A stretch of DNA of 9,243 bases from Pseudomonadota bacterium (GTDB lineage: Bacteria; Pseudomonadota; Gammaproteobacteria; Burkholderiales; Gallionellaceae), in assembly GCA_021847165.1 (NCBI GenBank), contig JAJZUH010000013.1:11998-21240 (forward strand). Direction: 5' to 3'. Both the position numbers and the translations under genes were made by a program. The notes beneath the pieces are model-generated. The model was not told the origin of the DNA, did no database searches, and worked only from the letters and a program-made list of their open reading frames with translations. Positions 1-7,522 of this stretch are shown one piece after another. Position 1 is the stretch's first letter, and each line of letters opens with the position of its first letter.

Positions 1-810
1 CTGGCGGCGATGGATGGCACAGTGGCATTCGTGGGGGGGATCAACATCATCCACGATATCCCGGCGAAGCTGGGTTTCGATGCGCCGCGCCTGGACTATG
101 CAGTGCGGATTCGCGGTGAACTCGCCGTCGAGGTGCAGGCAGTGATGCAGCGTTTGTGGGAAATGGTGTCCTGGGCGGCCTTCCGCCGGCGCGTCAGGGA
201 GCAAGGCTGGCGCTTATACCGGATCAGGCCGCAACCCGATTCCAGGGTACGGCTGGTCTTGCGCGACAACGTGCGTCACCGGCGCGACATCGAACGTGCC
301 TATCTCAAGGCGATCGCCGGCGCGCAACGCGAGGTCGTCGTCGCCAATGCCTATTTCCTGCCCGGCCGCCTGTTCCTCAGGGCGCTGGTGCATGCGGCGC
401 GGCGCGGGGTGCGCGTGATGCTGGTCGTGCAGGGCAAGGTCGAATATCGCCTGCAGCATTACGCCACGCTCGCGCTGTACGGGCGCCTGCTGGCCGCTGG
501 CGTGGAGATCTACGAGTATCACGCCAGCTACCTGCATGCCAAGGTGGCGGTGGTCGATGGCGAATGGGCGACAGTGGGGTCTTTCAATATCGACCCGTTC
601 AGCCTGTTGCTGGCGCGCGAGGCGAACCTGGTCGTGGACGATGCCGGCTTTGCCGGGACCTTGCGCAGCAGCCTGCTGGACGCGATCGAGAGCGATGGCC
701 GGCGCGTGGAGTTTGCCCGTTCCAGCCTGTTCACACGTTTCTTTGCGCGCGTGAGTTATGGACTGGTGCGATTCATCATTGGCATGCTGGGCATCGCCAA
801 GCGGCACTGA
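1..810 (+). CDS. clsB: Cardiolipin synthase ClsB-type phospholipase D family protein (5' end outside window)
   Basis: The enzyme joins phosphatidyl groups to make cardiolipin at the inner membrane. The reading frame is open from base 1 to a TGA at 808-810, giving 269 visible residues; the E. coli ClsB is about 410, so roughly a third is missing upstream. The second HKD motif is complete: H179-x-K181-(x)4-D186 (bases 535-558), followed by GSFNID from residue 193. The window starts inside the first HKD motif: residues 1-4 (LAAM) are the four spacer residues and D5 is its aspartate, followed by the typical GGIN at 11-14. The ATG at base 10 is therefore internal, not the start. The C-terminus is basic and hydrophobic, suited to membrane contact. 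Family membership is clear; assignment to ClsB rather than ClsA or ClsC rests on the motif wording and the lack of N-terminal transmembrane information, so the exact subclass is less certain. Confidence 0.85.
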   Translation: MAAMDGTVAFVGGINIIHDIPAKLGFDAPRLDYAVRIRGELAVEVQAVMQRLWEMVSWAAFRRRVREQGWRLYRIRPQPDSRVRLVLRDNVRHRRDIERAYLKAIAGAQREVVVANAYFLPGRLFLRALVHAARRGVRVMLVVQGKVEYRLQHYATLALYGRLLAAGVEIYEYHASYLHAKVAVVDGEWATVGSFNIDPFSLLLAREANLVVDDAGFAGTLRSSLLDAIESDGRRVEFARSSLFTRFFARVSYGLVRFIIGMLGIAKRH

Positions 811-882
811 GGCGTTTCCGGATGCCGGGGCGGCCTGTGGGGGCGGATAACGGCGGACAGACTCGCGGCCATGCCACCCGAA

Positions 883-911
883 TTGACAGTGTCTGATACG
901 GCGCGGAGAAT
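883..911 (+). promoter_or_regulatory. Candidate sigma-70 promoter for glgP-glk
   Basis: A perfect -35 hexamer TTGACA lies at 883-888. After a 17-bp spacer, GAGAAT at 906-911 matches four of six positions of the -10 consensus, including the last three. Transcription would begin near 918, about 90 bases before the preferred glgP start. The weak first base of the -10 suggests it may need an activator. Found by eye only. Confidence 0.45.
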
Positions 912-925
912 CGGTAGCGTAAACC

Positions 926-937
926 GCCGCGCGCGGC
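926..937. repeat. 12-bp perfect GC palindrome in the glgP leader
   Basis: GCCGCGCGCGGC reads the same on both strands. It sits just after the predicted transcription start of glgP, where it could act as an operator or simply be a chance product of GC-rich sequence. It lacks a loop, so it is not a good hairpin. Confidence 0.3.
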
Positions 938-995
938 AATGGATGCAGGCGTATCACATGGGGGAGCGATGAGCGGCAAGGCATCACCGCAGCAC

Positions 996-1000
996 AGGAA
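996..1000 (+). promoter_or_regulatory. Ribosome binding site that favours the glgP start at 1008
   Basis: AGGAA lies 7 bases before the ATG at 1008, an ideal distance. The competing ATG at 969 has GGGGAG at 961-966, only 2 bases away, which is too close. The ATG at 939 has no Shine-Dalgarno sequence. Confidence 0.55.
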
Positions 1001-1007
1001 CGCAGGC

Positions 1008-3461
1008 ATGAGCAAGGAAGCGATCCAGGTGTCGCTGGGCGATCACCTGTTCTATTCCAGCAGCAAATACCATACCGATGCGACCGTGCACGACTGGTTC
1101 CAGACTACCGCGTACGCCGTGCGCGACCGCCTGGTCGAACGCTGGATGAAGACCATGCAGCGCTATTACGAAAAAGACGCGCGGCGGGCCTATTATCTGT
1201 CGCTTGAGTTTCTCGTGGGACGCACGCTCAGCAACGCCACCCTGAACCTCGAAATCAACGAACAGTGCAAGTCGGCGCTCTATGAACTGGGGCAGGAGTT
1301 CGAGGCGATTGCCGAGATGGAGGCCGATGCCGCCCTTGGCAACGGCGGGCTGGGGCGCCTGGCGGCATGCTTCCTCGATTCCATGGCGACGCTCGATTTG
1401 CCCTGCTATGGCTACGGCATTCGTTATGAATACGGCATGTTCCGCCAGAGCATAGAAAACGGCGTGCAGATGGAGCACCCGGACAACTGGCTGCGTTACG
1501 GCAATCCGTGGGAATTCCCGCGGCCTGAATTGCTGTATCCGGTGAAGTTCTACGGTCGTGTGGTGGAATACCGGCACGAAGACGGCTTGCTGCGGCATCA
1601 CTGGGTGGAGACAGACGATGTCATGGCGATGGCCTACGATACGCCGGTGCCCGGCTACGGCGGCAAGACGGTCAATAACATGCGGCTGTGGGCGGCAAAA
1701 TCCTCGCGCGATTTCGAATTGCGCTATTTCAACCAGGGCAACTACATCCAGGCCGTCGCCGACAAGAACGAATCGGAGAATCTGTCCAAGGTGCTGTATC
1801 CGGACGACTCGACCGAGATGGGGCGCGAACTGCGCCTGAAGCAGCAATACTTCTTCGTCAGCGCTTCGCTGCAGGACATGCTGTACCGTTACAAGAAGAA
1901 CCATACGGGCTGGGGACAGTTGCCGGACAAGGTTGCAGTGCAGTTGAACGATACGCACCCCTCCATCGCCATCCCGGAAATGATGCGTTTGCTGGTGGAT
2001 GTGCACAAGCTGGCATGGGACGACGCCTGGGGAATGACGACGCGCATCTTCTCCTATACCAACCATACGCTGATGCCCGAAGCGCTGGAGAGCTGGCCGG
2101 TGGCCATGTTCGAGCTCATGCTGCCGCGCCATCTGCAGATCATCTATGAGATCAATCACCGCTTCCTGCAGCAGGTGATGCACCAGTTCCCCGGCGACGG
2201 AGAGCTGCTGCAGCGCCTGTCCCTCATAGACGAGTGCGGCGGGCGCCGCGTGCGCATGTCGCACCTTGCGATCGTCGGCAGCCATACGGTGAACGGGGTT
2301 GCCGCGCTGCACACCGAACTGATGAAGAGCACCATCTTCGCCGATTTCGAATATGTCATGCCGGGCAAGATCATCAACATGACCAATGGCGTCACGCCGC
2401 GGCGCTGGCTCAATCAGGCCAATCCCGGCTTGTCCAGGATCATTACCGAACGCATCGGCAAGGGCTGGCTGACTGACCTGGACCAGTTGCGGAAATTGCG
2501 CGGCTATGCGGAAGACGAGAGTTTCCAGCAGCAGTTCCACGCGGCCAAACAGGCGAACAAGGAACGACTGGCCGGGCTGATCCGGAGGCAGCTGTCGATC
2601 GAGGTCGATCCGGCTTCGCTGTTCGATATCCAGATCAAGCGCATTCACGAATACAAGCGGCAGTTGCTCAATGTATTGCACGTGATCACGCTGTACAACC
2701 GGATTCGTGCAGGCACCCATCCCGATATCGTGTCGCGAACGGTCATTATCGCCGGCAAGGCGGCGCCCGGCTATGCGATGGCCAAGCTCATCATCCGTCT
2801 CATCAACGATGTTGCCGAAATCGTGAACAACGACCACCAGATCGGCGGCAAGCTCAAGATGGTGTTCATCCCCAACTACGATGTCTCCAATGCAGAGCGC
2901 ATCGTCCCCGCCGCCGACCTTTCCGAGCAGATCTCCACGGCCGGGACGGAAGCTTCCGGTACCGGCAACATGAAGCTGGCGCTCAACGGCGCGCTCACCA
3001 TCGGGACGCTGGACGGTGCCAACATCGAGATACGCGAGGAAGTGGGGGCGGAGAATTTCTTCCTGTTCGGCCTGGCTGCGGAAGAGGTCAAGGCGCTACG
3101 CCCGCAATATGACCCGCTTGCCTATTATCATGGCAATGCGGAATTGAAACTGGCGCTCGATATGATCGCGAACGGCTATTTTTGCCCGGACGAACCGGGC
3201 CGGTATGCGGGGATCGTCGACGCCTTGCTCAAGCACGGCGACGGTTTCATGTTGCTGGCGGACTATGCTTCCTATGTCGCCTGCCAGGACAAGGTTGGCG
3301 AGTTGTACCGCGATCCGAAAGAATGGTTGAAGCGCGCCATACTCAACGTGGCAGGGATGGGCAAGTTCTCCAGCGACCGTACCGTGCGCGAATATGCAGA
3401 ACGGATATGGCATGTCGCACCGATCGATACGCTAACCGAGCACGGCAAGGCGAATGGGTGA
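1008..3461 (+). CDS. glgP: Glycogen/maltodextrin phosphorylase (GT35)
   Basis: A cytoplasmic PLP-dependent enzyme that removes glucose units from alpha-1,4-glucan with phosphate, giving glucose-1-phosphate. From the ATG at 1008 it has 817 residues, close to E. coli GlgP (815). Landmarks of the family run in order: AVRDRLVERW near residue 37, LGNGGLGRLAACFLDS at 110-125, NDTHPSIAIPEMMRL in the middle, DIQIKRIHEYKRQLLN at 540-555, and EASGTGNMK with the PLP-binding Lys656 (bases 2973-2975), then LNGALTIGTLDGANIEI. No frameshift or missing catalytic motif was found. The start is chosen on its ribosome binding site and length; starts at 969 (830 residues) or 939 (840) are in frame and possible. 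It is followed 8 bp later by glk, so the two are probably co-transcribed. Sequence alone cannot say whether the natural substrate is glycogen or short maltodextrins. Confidence 0.95.
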   Translation: MSKEAIQVSLGDHLFYSSSKYHTDATVHDWFQTTAYAVRDRLVERWMKTMQRYYEKDARRAYYLSLEFLVGRTLSNATLNLEINEQCKSALYELGQEFEAIAEMEADAALGNGGLGRLAACFLDSMATLDLPCYGYGIRYEYGMFRQSIENGVQMEHPDNWLRYGNPWEFPRPELLYPVKFYGRVVEYRHEDGLLRHHWVETDDVMAMAYDTPVPGYGGKTVNNMRLWAAKSSRDFELRYFNQGNYIQAVADKNESENLSKVLYPDDSTEMGRELRLKQQYFFVSASLQDMLYRYKKNHTGWGQLPDKVAVQLNDTHPSIAIPEMMRLLVDVHKLAWDDAWGMTTRIFSYTNHTLMPEALESWPVAMFELMLPRHLQIIYEINHRFLQQVMHQFPGDGELLQRLSLIDECGGRRVRMSHLAIVGSHTVNGVAALHTELMKSTIFADFEYVMPGKIINMTNGVTPRRWLNQANPGLSRIITERIGKGWLTDLDQLRKLRGYAEDESFQQQFHAAKQANKERLAGLIRRQLSIEVDPASLFDIQIKRIHEYKRQLLNVLHVITLYNRIRAGTHPDIVSRTVIIAGKAAPGYAMAKLIIRLINDVAEIVNNDHQIGGKLKMVFIPNYDVSNAERIVPAADLSEQISTAGTEASGTGNMKLALNGALTIGTLDGANIEIREEVGAENFFLFGLAAEEVKALRPQYDPLAYYHGNAELKLALDMIANGYFCPDEPGRYAGIVDALLKHGDGFMLLADYASYVACQDKVGELYRDPKEWLKRAILNVAGMGKFSSDRTVREYAERIWHVAPIDTLTEHGKANG
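3457..3461 (+). promoter_or_regulatory. glk ribosome binding site inside the glgP stop
   Basis: GGTGA at 3457-3461 includes the TGA stop codon of glgP and lies 8 bases before the glk ATG at 3470. This arrangement suggests that ribosomes finishing glgP help start glk (translational coupling). Confidence 0.55.
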
Positions 3462-3469
3462 AAGTTGCG

Positions 3470-4459
3470 ATGGCTAAGGTGATTGCGGGCGACATTGGCG
3501 GAACCAAGACGCGGCTGGCAGTCGCCGAGGTGAACGGCACCGGGATCAAGGTGGAGCGGGAGTGCAGCTATCCGAGCCGGGATTTCGGGAGTTTCGAGAT
3601 TTTGCTGGCGGATTTTCTGGGGGATACGGCGGTGCCTGACTGTGCCGCGTTTGGTATTGCCGGGCCGGTGCAGGGCAGGGCGGTGCGGACCACGAACCTG
3701 CCCTGGTATATCGATGCCGCTGCCTTGCAGCGGCGCTTTGGATTCAAGGCCTGCGAGTTGCTGAACGATCTGGAAGCGACCGCTTGCGGCTTGCCTGCAT
3801 TGGGTGTCGAAGACTTGCTGACCTTGCAGCAGGGAAGTGTGGACGTGCGCGGCAACGCTGCGGTCATCGCCGCCGGCACCGGGCTGGGCGAAGCGGGCCT
3901 GTTCTGGGATGGGCAACGGCACCGTCCTTATGCCACGGAGGGAGGACATGCCAGTTTCTGTCCACGGGACGATGTGGAGGTGGAACTGTTGCGCCATTTG
4001 CGGAAAATCCATGGACATGTCAGCTGGGAGCGCGTCGTTTCGGGTATGGGGCTGGTCGATCTGCACGATTTCTTGCGCGTTTATCGCCGCGCCGTGCCGC
4101 CCCGGTGGCTGGAGGAGGATATGCGGACAGGCGATGCCGCCGCCGCGATTTCGCGCGCGGCGCTGGACGGCAGCGACGACATCTGTATCGAGACGCTGGG
4201 GCGCTTCGTGGAACTGTATGGAGCGGAAGCAGGCAATCTTGCCCTGAAGACGATGAGCCGCGAGGGGGTGTACGTGGGGGGCGGCATCGCACCCAAAATA
4301 TTGTCCCTGTTGCAACGCGGCACATTCGTGGAATCGTTCCTGGCCAAGGGGCGGATGCGTCCTTTGCTTGAATCCATACCGGTGCGGGTGATCCTGAATG
4401 AGCGGGTCGCGCTCTATGGCCCGGCGCTCCATGCAGCGCGTATTGCCGAAGCGGGCTGA
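3470..4459 (+). CDS. glk: Glucokinase (Glk, E. coli type)
   Basis: Cytoplasmic enzyme that phosphorylates glucose with ATP to glucose-6-phosphate. It has 329 residues (E. coli Glk 321). The N-terminal phosphate-binding loop is GDIGGTKTRLA with D8. The glucose-binding and catalytic residues fall at the same numbers as in E. coli: N99 and D100 in LLNDLEA, E157 and H160 in EGGH, and E187 in HVSWERVVSG. The second phosphate motif AAGTGLGEAGL begins at 134-135. The longer open frame upstream of 3470 lies inside glgP and is not used; the ATG at 3470 has a good ribosome binding site and begins the conserved domain at once. Next to glgP, its likely job is to capture free glucose from glycogen or maltodextrin breakdown, since GlgP itself makes only glucose-1-phosphate. 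It belongs to the Glk family rather than the ROK family: the ROK zinc-binding cysteine motif is absent. Confidence 0.95.
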   Translation: MAKVIAGDIGGTKTRLAVAEVNGTGIKVERECSYPSRDFGSFEILLADFLGDTAVPDCAAFGIAGPVQGRAVRTTNLPWYIDAAALQRRFGFKACELLNDLEATACGLPALGVEDLLTLQQGSVDVRGNAAVIAAGTGLGEAGLFWDGQRHRPYATEGGHASFCPRDDVEVELLRHLRKIHGHVSWERVVSGMGLVDLHDFLRVYRRAVPPRWLEEDMRTGDAAAAISRAALDGSDDICIETLGRFVELYGAEAGNLALKTMSREGVYVGGGIAPKILSLLQRGTFVESFLAKGRMRPLLESIPVRVILNERVALYGPALHAARIAEAG

Positions 4460-4498
4460 TGCACACAAGCTGTGCGCTATGCGACATCGGCGTGCATC
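4458..4498 (+). other. Two mutually exclusive hairpins at the glk stop codon
   Basis: A short hairpin is formed by GCACA (4461-4465), loop CAAGC, and TGTGC (4471-4475). The same left arm, as GATGCAC (4458-4464), can instead pair with GTGCATC (4492-4498). The long pairing includes the last two bases of the glk stop codon. No T-run follows, so this is not an intrinsic terminator; it may stabilise the 3' end of the mRNA. Confidence 0.35.
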
Positions 4499-4640
4499 CC
4501 CGCTCTGGATATGCTGTCCGGTTCGTATAAATCCTATATCAATCAATGCTGAATTGTCTGGCATGGCGTTTGCTTGGAATTGAATGAAAGCGGCCTCGGG
4601 GTTCCCATCCCGTCCGTTTTTATGTATCTCCTCCTGTTTG
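4499..4640 (+). other. Non-coding gap before the terminator, possibly a 3' UTR or small RNA
   Basis: I see no protein gene here; short open frames lack a ribosome binding site and recognisable content. A CU-rich stretch, CTCCTCCTG at 4628-4636, sits just upstream of the terminator hairpin and is complementary to Shine-Dalgarno sequences, as in many base-pairing small RNAs. TATAAA at 4526-4531 could be a -10 box but has no -35 partner at the right distance. The transcript could equally be a long 3' UTR of glgP-glk. Confidence 0.3.
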
Positions 4641-4669
4641 GGGCATCCGTGTGGATGCCCGTTTTTTTT
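4641..4669 (+). terminator. Strong intrinsic terminator
   Basis: A perfect 8-bp stem, GGGCATCC at 4641-4648 and GGATGCCC at 4653-4660, closes on a GTGT loop and is followed by one G and eight T residues (4662-4669). It ends transcription coming from glk, or from a small RNA in the gap, and it isolates the ABC transporter gene downstream. It lies 181 bp past the glk stop, farther than usual. Confidence 0.88.
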
Positions 4670-4687
4670 GCAGGTTGCGCAGCAGGC

Positions 4688-4693
4688 TATAAT
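4688..4693 (+). promoter_or_regulatory. Consensus -10 box for the ABC transporter gene
   Basis: TATAAT is a perfect -10 hexamer, 28 bases before the ATG at 4722. The -35 side is poor: at the ideal 17-bp distance lies TTTTTG (4665-4670), in the T-run of the terminator, and the better TTGCAG (4668-4673) would leave only a 14-bp spacer. Transcription would begin near 4700, giving a leader of only about 22 bases. Confidence 0.45.
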
Positions 4694-4721
4694 GCATGCT
4701 GTAATTTATTGCGATGCCTAG

Positions 4722-6500
4722 ATGAATCCCTATTCGACCACCCCTTCCGCCCAGACGCGTGCCGACTGGCGGGTCATCCGAAGCCTGTTGCCCTACCTGC
4801 TCGAATTCAAGGTTCGTCTGGTTGCCGTGATCGTGCTGCTGGTGCTGGCGAAACTCGCCAATGTGGTCGTGCCGCTGGCGCTCAAGGCGGTCGTCGATGC
4901 GATGAGCAAGCCTCAGGCCATGCTCACCATTCCGGTGTTCCTGGTGGTCGGTTACGGCGTGCTGCGCCTGTTTAGCACGCTGTTCGGGGAATTGCGCGAC
5001 GCTTTGTTCGCCAAGGTGACGCAACGCGCCATCCGCCGCGTGGCCTTGCAGGTGTTCGAACATCTGCACAGCCTGAGCCTGCGTTTCCATCTGGAACGGC
5101 AGACCGGCGGGGTATCGCGCGATATCGAACGCGGCACGCGCGGGATCAGCTTCCTGCTCACCTTCCTGCTGTTCAACATCCTGCCGACCCTGCTGGAGAT
5201 CGGACTGGTGGCGGCGATCCTGTTCGTCAAATACAACCCGTGGTTTGCCATTATCACCTTCGCGACGCTGGTGCTTTACATCGCTTTCACCCTGGCGATC
5301 ACCGAATGGCGCATGGTGTTCCGCCGTACCATGAACGACATGGATTCCAAGGCCAACACCCGGGCGATCGACAGCCTGATCAATTACGAGACGGTGAAGT
5401 ATTTCGGCAACGAGCGATACGAGGTCGAGCGTTACGACGAGCAGATGCAGCGCTGGGAGGTCTCGGCGGTACGCAACCAGACCTCGCTGGCCACGCTCAA
5501 TGCAGGACAGAGCATCATCATTGCCATCGGGGTGACGCTGCTCATGCTGCTCGCTGCGGATGGCGTGGTGAAGGGCAACATGACCATCGGCGATCTGGTG
5601 CTGGTCAACGTCTACATGTTGCAGCTCTATATGCCGCTGCATTTCCTCGGCTTCGTCTATCGCGAGATCAAGAATGCCCTGGCCGATATGGAAAAGATGT
5701 TCCGCCTGCTGGATGTGAACAAGGAGATCGCGGATGCGCCGGGTGCGCAGCCGCTCAAGCTGGAGCATGCCGCGGTGCGATTCGAAAACGTCCGTTTCTC
5801 CTACGATCCGGCGCGCGAGATATTGCATGATGTCAGCTTCGACATTCCTTCCGGACATACGGTAGCAGTGGTGGGGGCAAGCGGCGCCGGCAAATCCACC
5901 CTGTCGCGCCTGCTGTTCCGTTTCTACGATGTAAATGCAGGCAGCATATCCATCGACGGGCAGGATATCCGTGCGGTCACGCAGACCAGCCTGCGCGCGG
6001 CCATCGGCATCGTGCCGCAGGATACCGTGCTGTTCAACGACACGATCTATTACAACATTGCCTACGGCCGTCCCGGGGCCACGCGCGACGAGGTGATCGC
6101 GGCAGCGCAATCGGCGCATATCCATACATTCATCGAATCCCTGCCGCAAGGTTACGACTCAATGGTGGGCGAGCGCGGCTTGAAGCTGTCCGGCGGCGAA
6201 AAGCAGCGTGTCGCCATCGCCCGGGCGATCCTGAAAAATCCGGCAATACTGATCTTTGACGAGGCGACCTCGGCGCTGGATTCCAAGTCCGAGAAGGCCA
6301 TACAGGACGAATTGCGCAACATCGCCCAAAACCGCACCACCCTGGTGATTGCCCACCGTTTGTCGACTGTCGTTGACGCTCATCAGATTCTGGTGATGGA
6401 CAAAGGACGCATCATCGAACGCGGAACGCATCGTAACCTTCTGGAAATGCAGGGAATATATGCCCAGATGTGGGCGCTGCAACTGCAGGAAGAACATTAG
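4722..6500 (+). CDS. Atm1/ABCB7-type ABC exporter half-transporter
   Basis: A 592-residue inner-membrane ABC exporter with permease and ATPase fused; it should work as a homodimer. About six membrane segments lie near residues 31-54, 67-86, 143-165, 170-192, 262-280 and 290-312. NYETVKYFGNE at 221-231 is a hallmark of the Atm1 family. The ATPase domain is intact: Walker A GASGAGKST at 385-393, Q-loop Q433, signature LSGGE at 489-493, Walker B ending D513 with catalytic E514, and switch H545. Relatives export glutathione-linked compounds, supporting iron-sulfur balance in mitochondria and metal tolerance in bacteria (AtmA); the substrate here cannot be read from sequence. The ATG at 4722 has no clear ribosome binding site, yet the next residues fit the family's N-terminus. 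It stands alone between a terminator and pbpG, whose start is 77 bp downstream. An MsbA-type lipid flippase is less likely given the NYETVKYF motif. Confidence 0.92.
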   Translation: MNPYSTTPSAQTRADWRVIRSLLPYLLEFKVRLVAVIVLLVLAKLANVVVPLALKAVVDAMSKPQAMLTIPVFLVVGYGVLRLFSTLFGELRDALFAKVTQRAIRRVALQVFEHLHSLSLRFHLERQTGGVSRDIERGTRGISFLLTFLLFNILPTLLEIGLVAAILFVKYNPWFAIITFATLVLYIAFTLAITEWRMVFRRTMNDMDSKANTRAIDSLINYETVKYFGNERYEVERYDEQMQRWEVSAVRNQTSLATLNAGQSIIIAIGVTLLMLLAADGVVKGNMTIGDLVLVNVYMLQLYMPLHFLGFVYREIKNALADMEKMFRLLDVNKEIADAPGAQPLKLEHAAVRFENVRFSYDPAREILHDVSFDIPSGHTVAVVGASGAGKSTLSRLLFRFYDVNAGSISIDGQDIRAVTQTSLRAAIGIVPQDTVLFNDTIYYNIAYGRPGATRDEVIAAAQSAHIHTFIESLPQGYDSMVGERGLKLSGGEKQRVAIARAILKNPAILIFDEATSALDSKSEKAIQDELRNIAQNRTTLVIAHRLSTVVDAHQILVMDKGRIIERGTHRNLLEMQGIYAQMWALQLQEEH

Positions 6501-6517
6501 CTATTTTGCGACATGCG

Positions 6518-6547
6518 TTGAATTTTATTGTTTTTATAAGGTATCCT
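6518..6547 (+). promoter_or_regulatory. Possible pbpG promoter
   Basis: TTGAAT at 6518-6523 (four of six) and TATCCT at 6542-6547 (four of six) are separated by 18 bp, in an AT-rich stretch between the ABC gene and pbpG. The next gene also has its own ribosome binding site. Read-through from the exporter gene is equally possible, as no terminator separates them. Confidence 0.35.
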
Positions 6548-6577
6548 GCCGGCCGTCACAGGATTCAGAGGGGAATC

Positions 6578-7489
6578 ATGCGTAAGACGATCATCATGCT
6601 GGCATTGTTCGGCCATCTGTTGCAGGCCTATGCGGCAGACGACGAAGTGGAAAACCAGGTAGTGCGCGACGATCAGGCGTCCGTGCAGGCTTTCAGCCGC
6701 ATGCCAGCCCCAAGGCTGCAATCCGCCATCGCCATGATTTACGATGAGCAGGACCAGCGCCCGATCTATGCCAAGAATGCCGATAACGTCGTCCCGATCG
6801 CATCCATCACCAAACTGATGACGGCGATGGTGGTTCTCGATGCCAAACTACCCATGGACGAGCCGATCAGCATCAGCGCCGAGGATCGCGATCACCTGAA
6901 AGGAACCCGCTCGCGCATGCGCAACGGCATGACGCTGACGCGCGACGAATTGATCAAAGTGGCCCTGATGGCCTCCGAGAATCGGGCTGCCGCCGCACTC
7001 GCGCGCACCTATCCTGGCGGCACGCCCGTGATGCTGGCGATGATGAACGCCAAGGCGCGCGAATTGGGCATGAACTCGACGCACTTCTACGATCCCACCG
7101 GCCTGAACAGCGCCAACGTCTCGACCGCGCAGGATCTGGTCAAGATGGTGATGGCGGCGCAGGGCTATCCCGATATCCAGCGCTATACCACGACCCAATC
7201 GCATATCGTGCAAGTGGAGGGTCGCCGTACGCTGCGTTACAGCAATACCAATCCGCTGGTGAGAAACTCGCAATGGGAGATCGGCATCAGCAAGACCGGT
7301 TATATCAGCGAGGCGGGCCGCTGTCTGGTGATGCAGGCCAGGATCACGGAGCGACCGGTGGTGATCGTGTTGCTCGATTCCTGGGGCAAGCGTACCCGTG
7401 TCGGCGATGCCGTCCGTATCAAGCACTGGATGGAGAGTGCGGTTGCAGGCAACGTGCGGCACGTCAGCTACCGCAGGTATAGCCGCTGA
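6578..7489 (+). CDS. pbpG: Periplasmic D-alanyl-D-alanine endopeptidase (PBP7 family)
   Basis: A serine penicillin-binding protein that cuts D-Ala-meso-DAP cross-links between peptidoglycan strands in the periplasm. It has 303 residues (E. coli PbpG about 310). A signal peptide is clear: basic MRK, a hydrophobic core, and a likely cut after AYA at residue 19. The three active-site motifs of the peptidase S11 class are present: S76-I-T-K79 (nucleophile Ser76), S133-E-N135 followed by RAAAAL as in PBP7, and K239-T-G241. The start at 6578 is preferred because GAGGGGA at 6568-6574 precedes it at a good distance and it begins the signal peptide; the open frame extending back to 6470 overlaps the ABC gene. 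The S11 family also holds D,D-carboxypeptidases such as DacA, but the SENRAAAAL wording and the absence of a long C-terminal anchor domain favour PbpG. Confidence 0.94.
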   Translation: MRKTIIMLALFGHLLQAYAADDEVENQVVRDDQASVQAFSRMPAPRLQSAIAMIYDEQDQRPIYAKNADNVVPIASITKLMTAMVVLDAKLPMDEPISISAEDRDHLKGTRSRMRNGMTLTRDELIKVALMASENRAAAALARTYPGGTPVMLAMMNAKARELGMNSTHFYDPTGLNSANVSTAQDLVKMVMAAQGYPDIQRYTTTQSHIVQVEGRRTLRYSNTNPLVRNSQWEIGISKTGYISEAGRCLVMQARITERPVVIVLLDSWGKRTRVGDAVRIKHWMESAVAGNVRHVSYRRYSR

Positions 7490-7522
7490 AATCCGGTTTT
7501 ACCAATGGGCAGTGACGAAGGG

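Noticed and set aside
10..12. ATG at base 10 as the start of the cardiolipin synthase
   Set aside because: It falls inside the first HKD motif, and conserved sequence runs upstream to base 1, so the gene must begin outside the window.
984..2837. A 617-residue open frame on the minus strand opposite glgP
   Set aside because: It is a shadow of GC-rich codon use in glgP: no recognisable domain, unusual His/Gln-rich composition and no ribosome site. The opposite strand has all GlgP motifs.
4526..4531. TATAAA as a small-RNA promoter
   Set aside because: At 16-18 bp upstream the sequence is CTCTGG or similar, with almost no match to a -35 box, so it is not called as a promoter.
3272..4564. A 430-residue minus-strand open frame opposite glk
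   Set aside because: Antisense shadow with no recognisable domain; every catalytic residue of Glk is found on the plus strand.
4620..6149. A 509-residue minus-strand open frame opposite the ABC transporter
   Set aside because: Low-complexity Gln/His/Asp-rich translation typical of antisense shadows; the plus strand carries intact ABC motifs.
6470..6577. N-terminal extension of pbpG back to 6470
   Set aside because: It overlaps the end of the ABC gene and would place a normal signal peptide in the interior; the ATG at 6578 has its own ribosome site.
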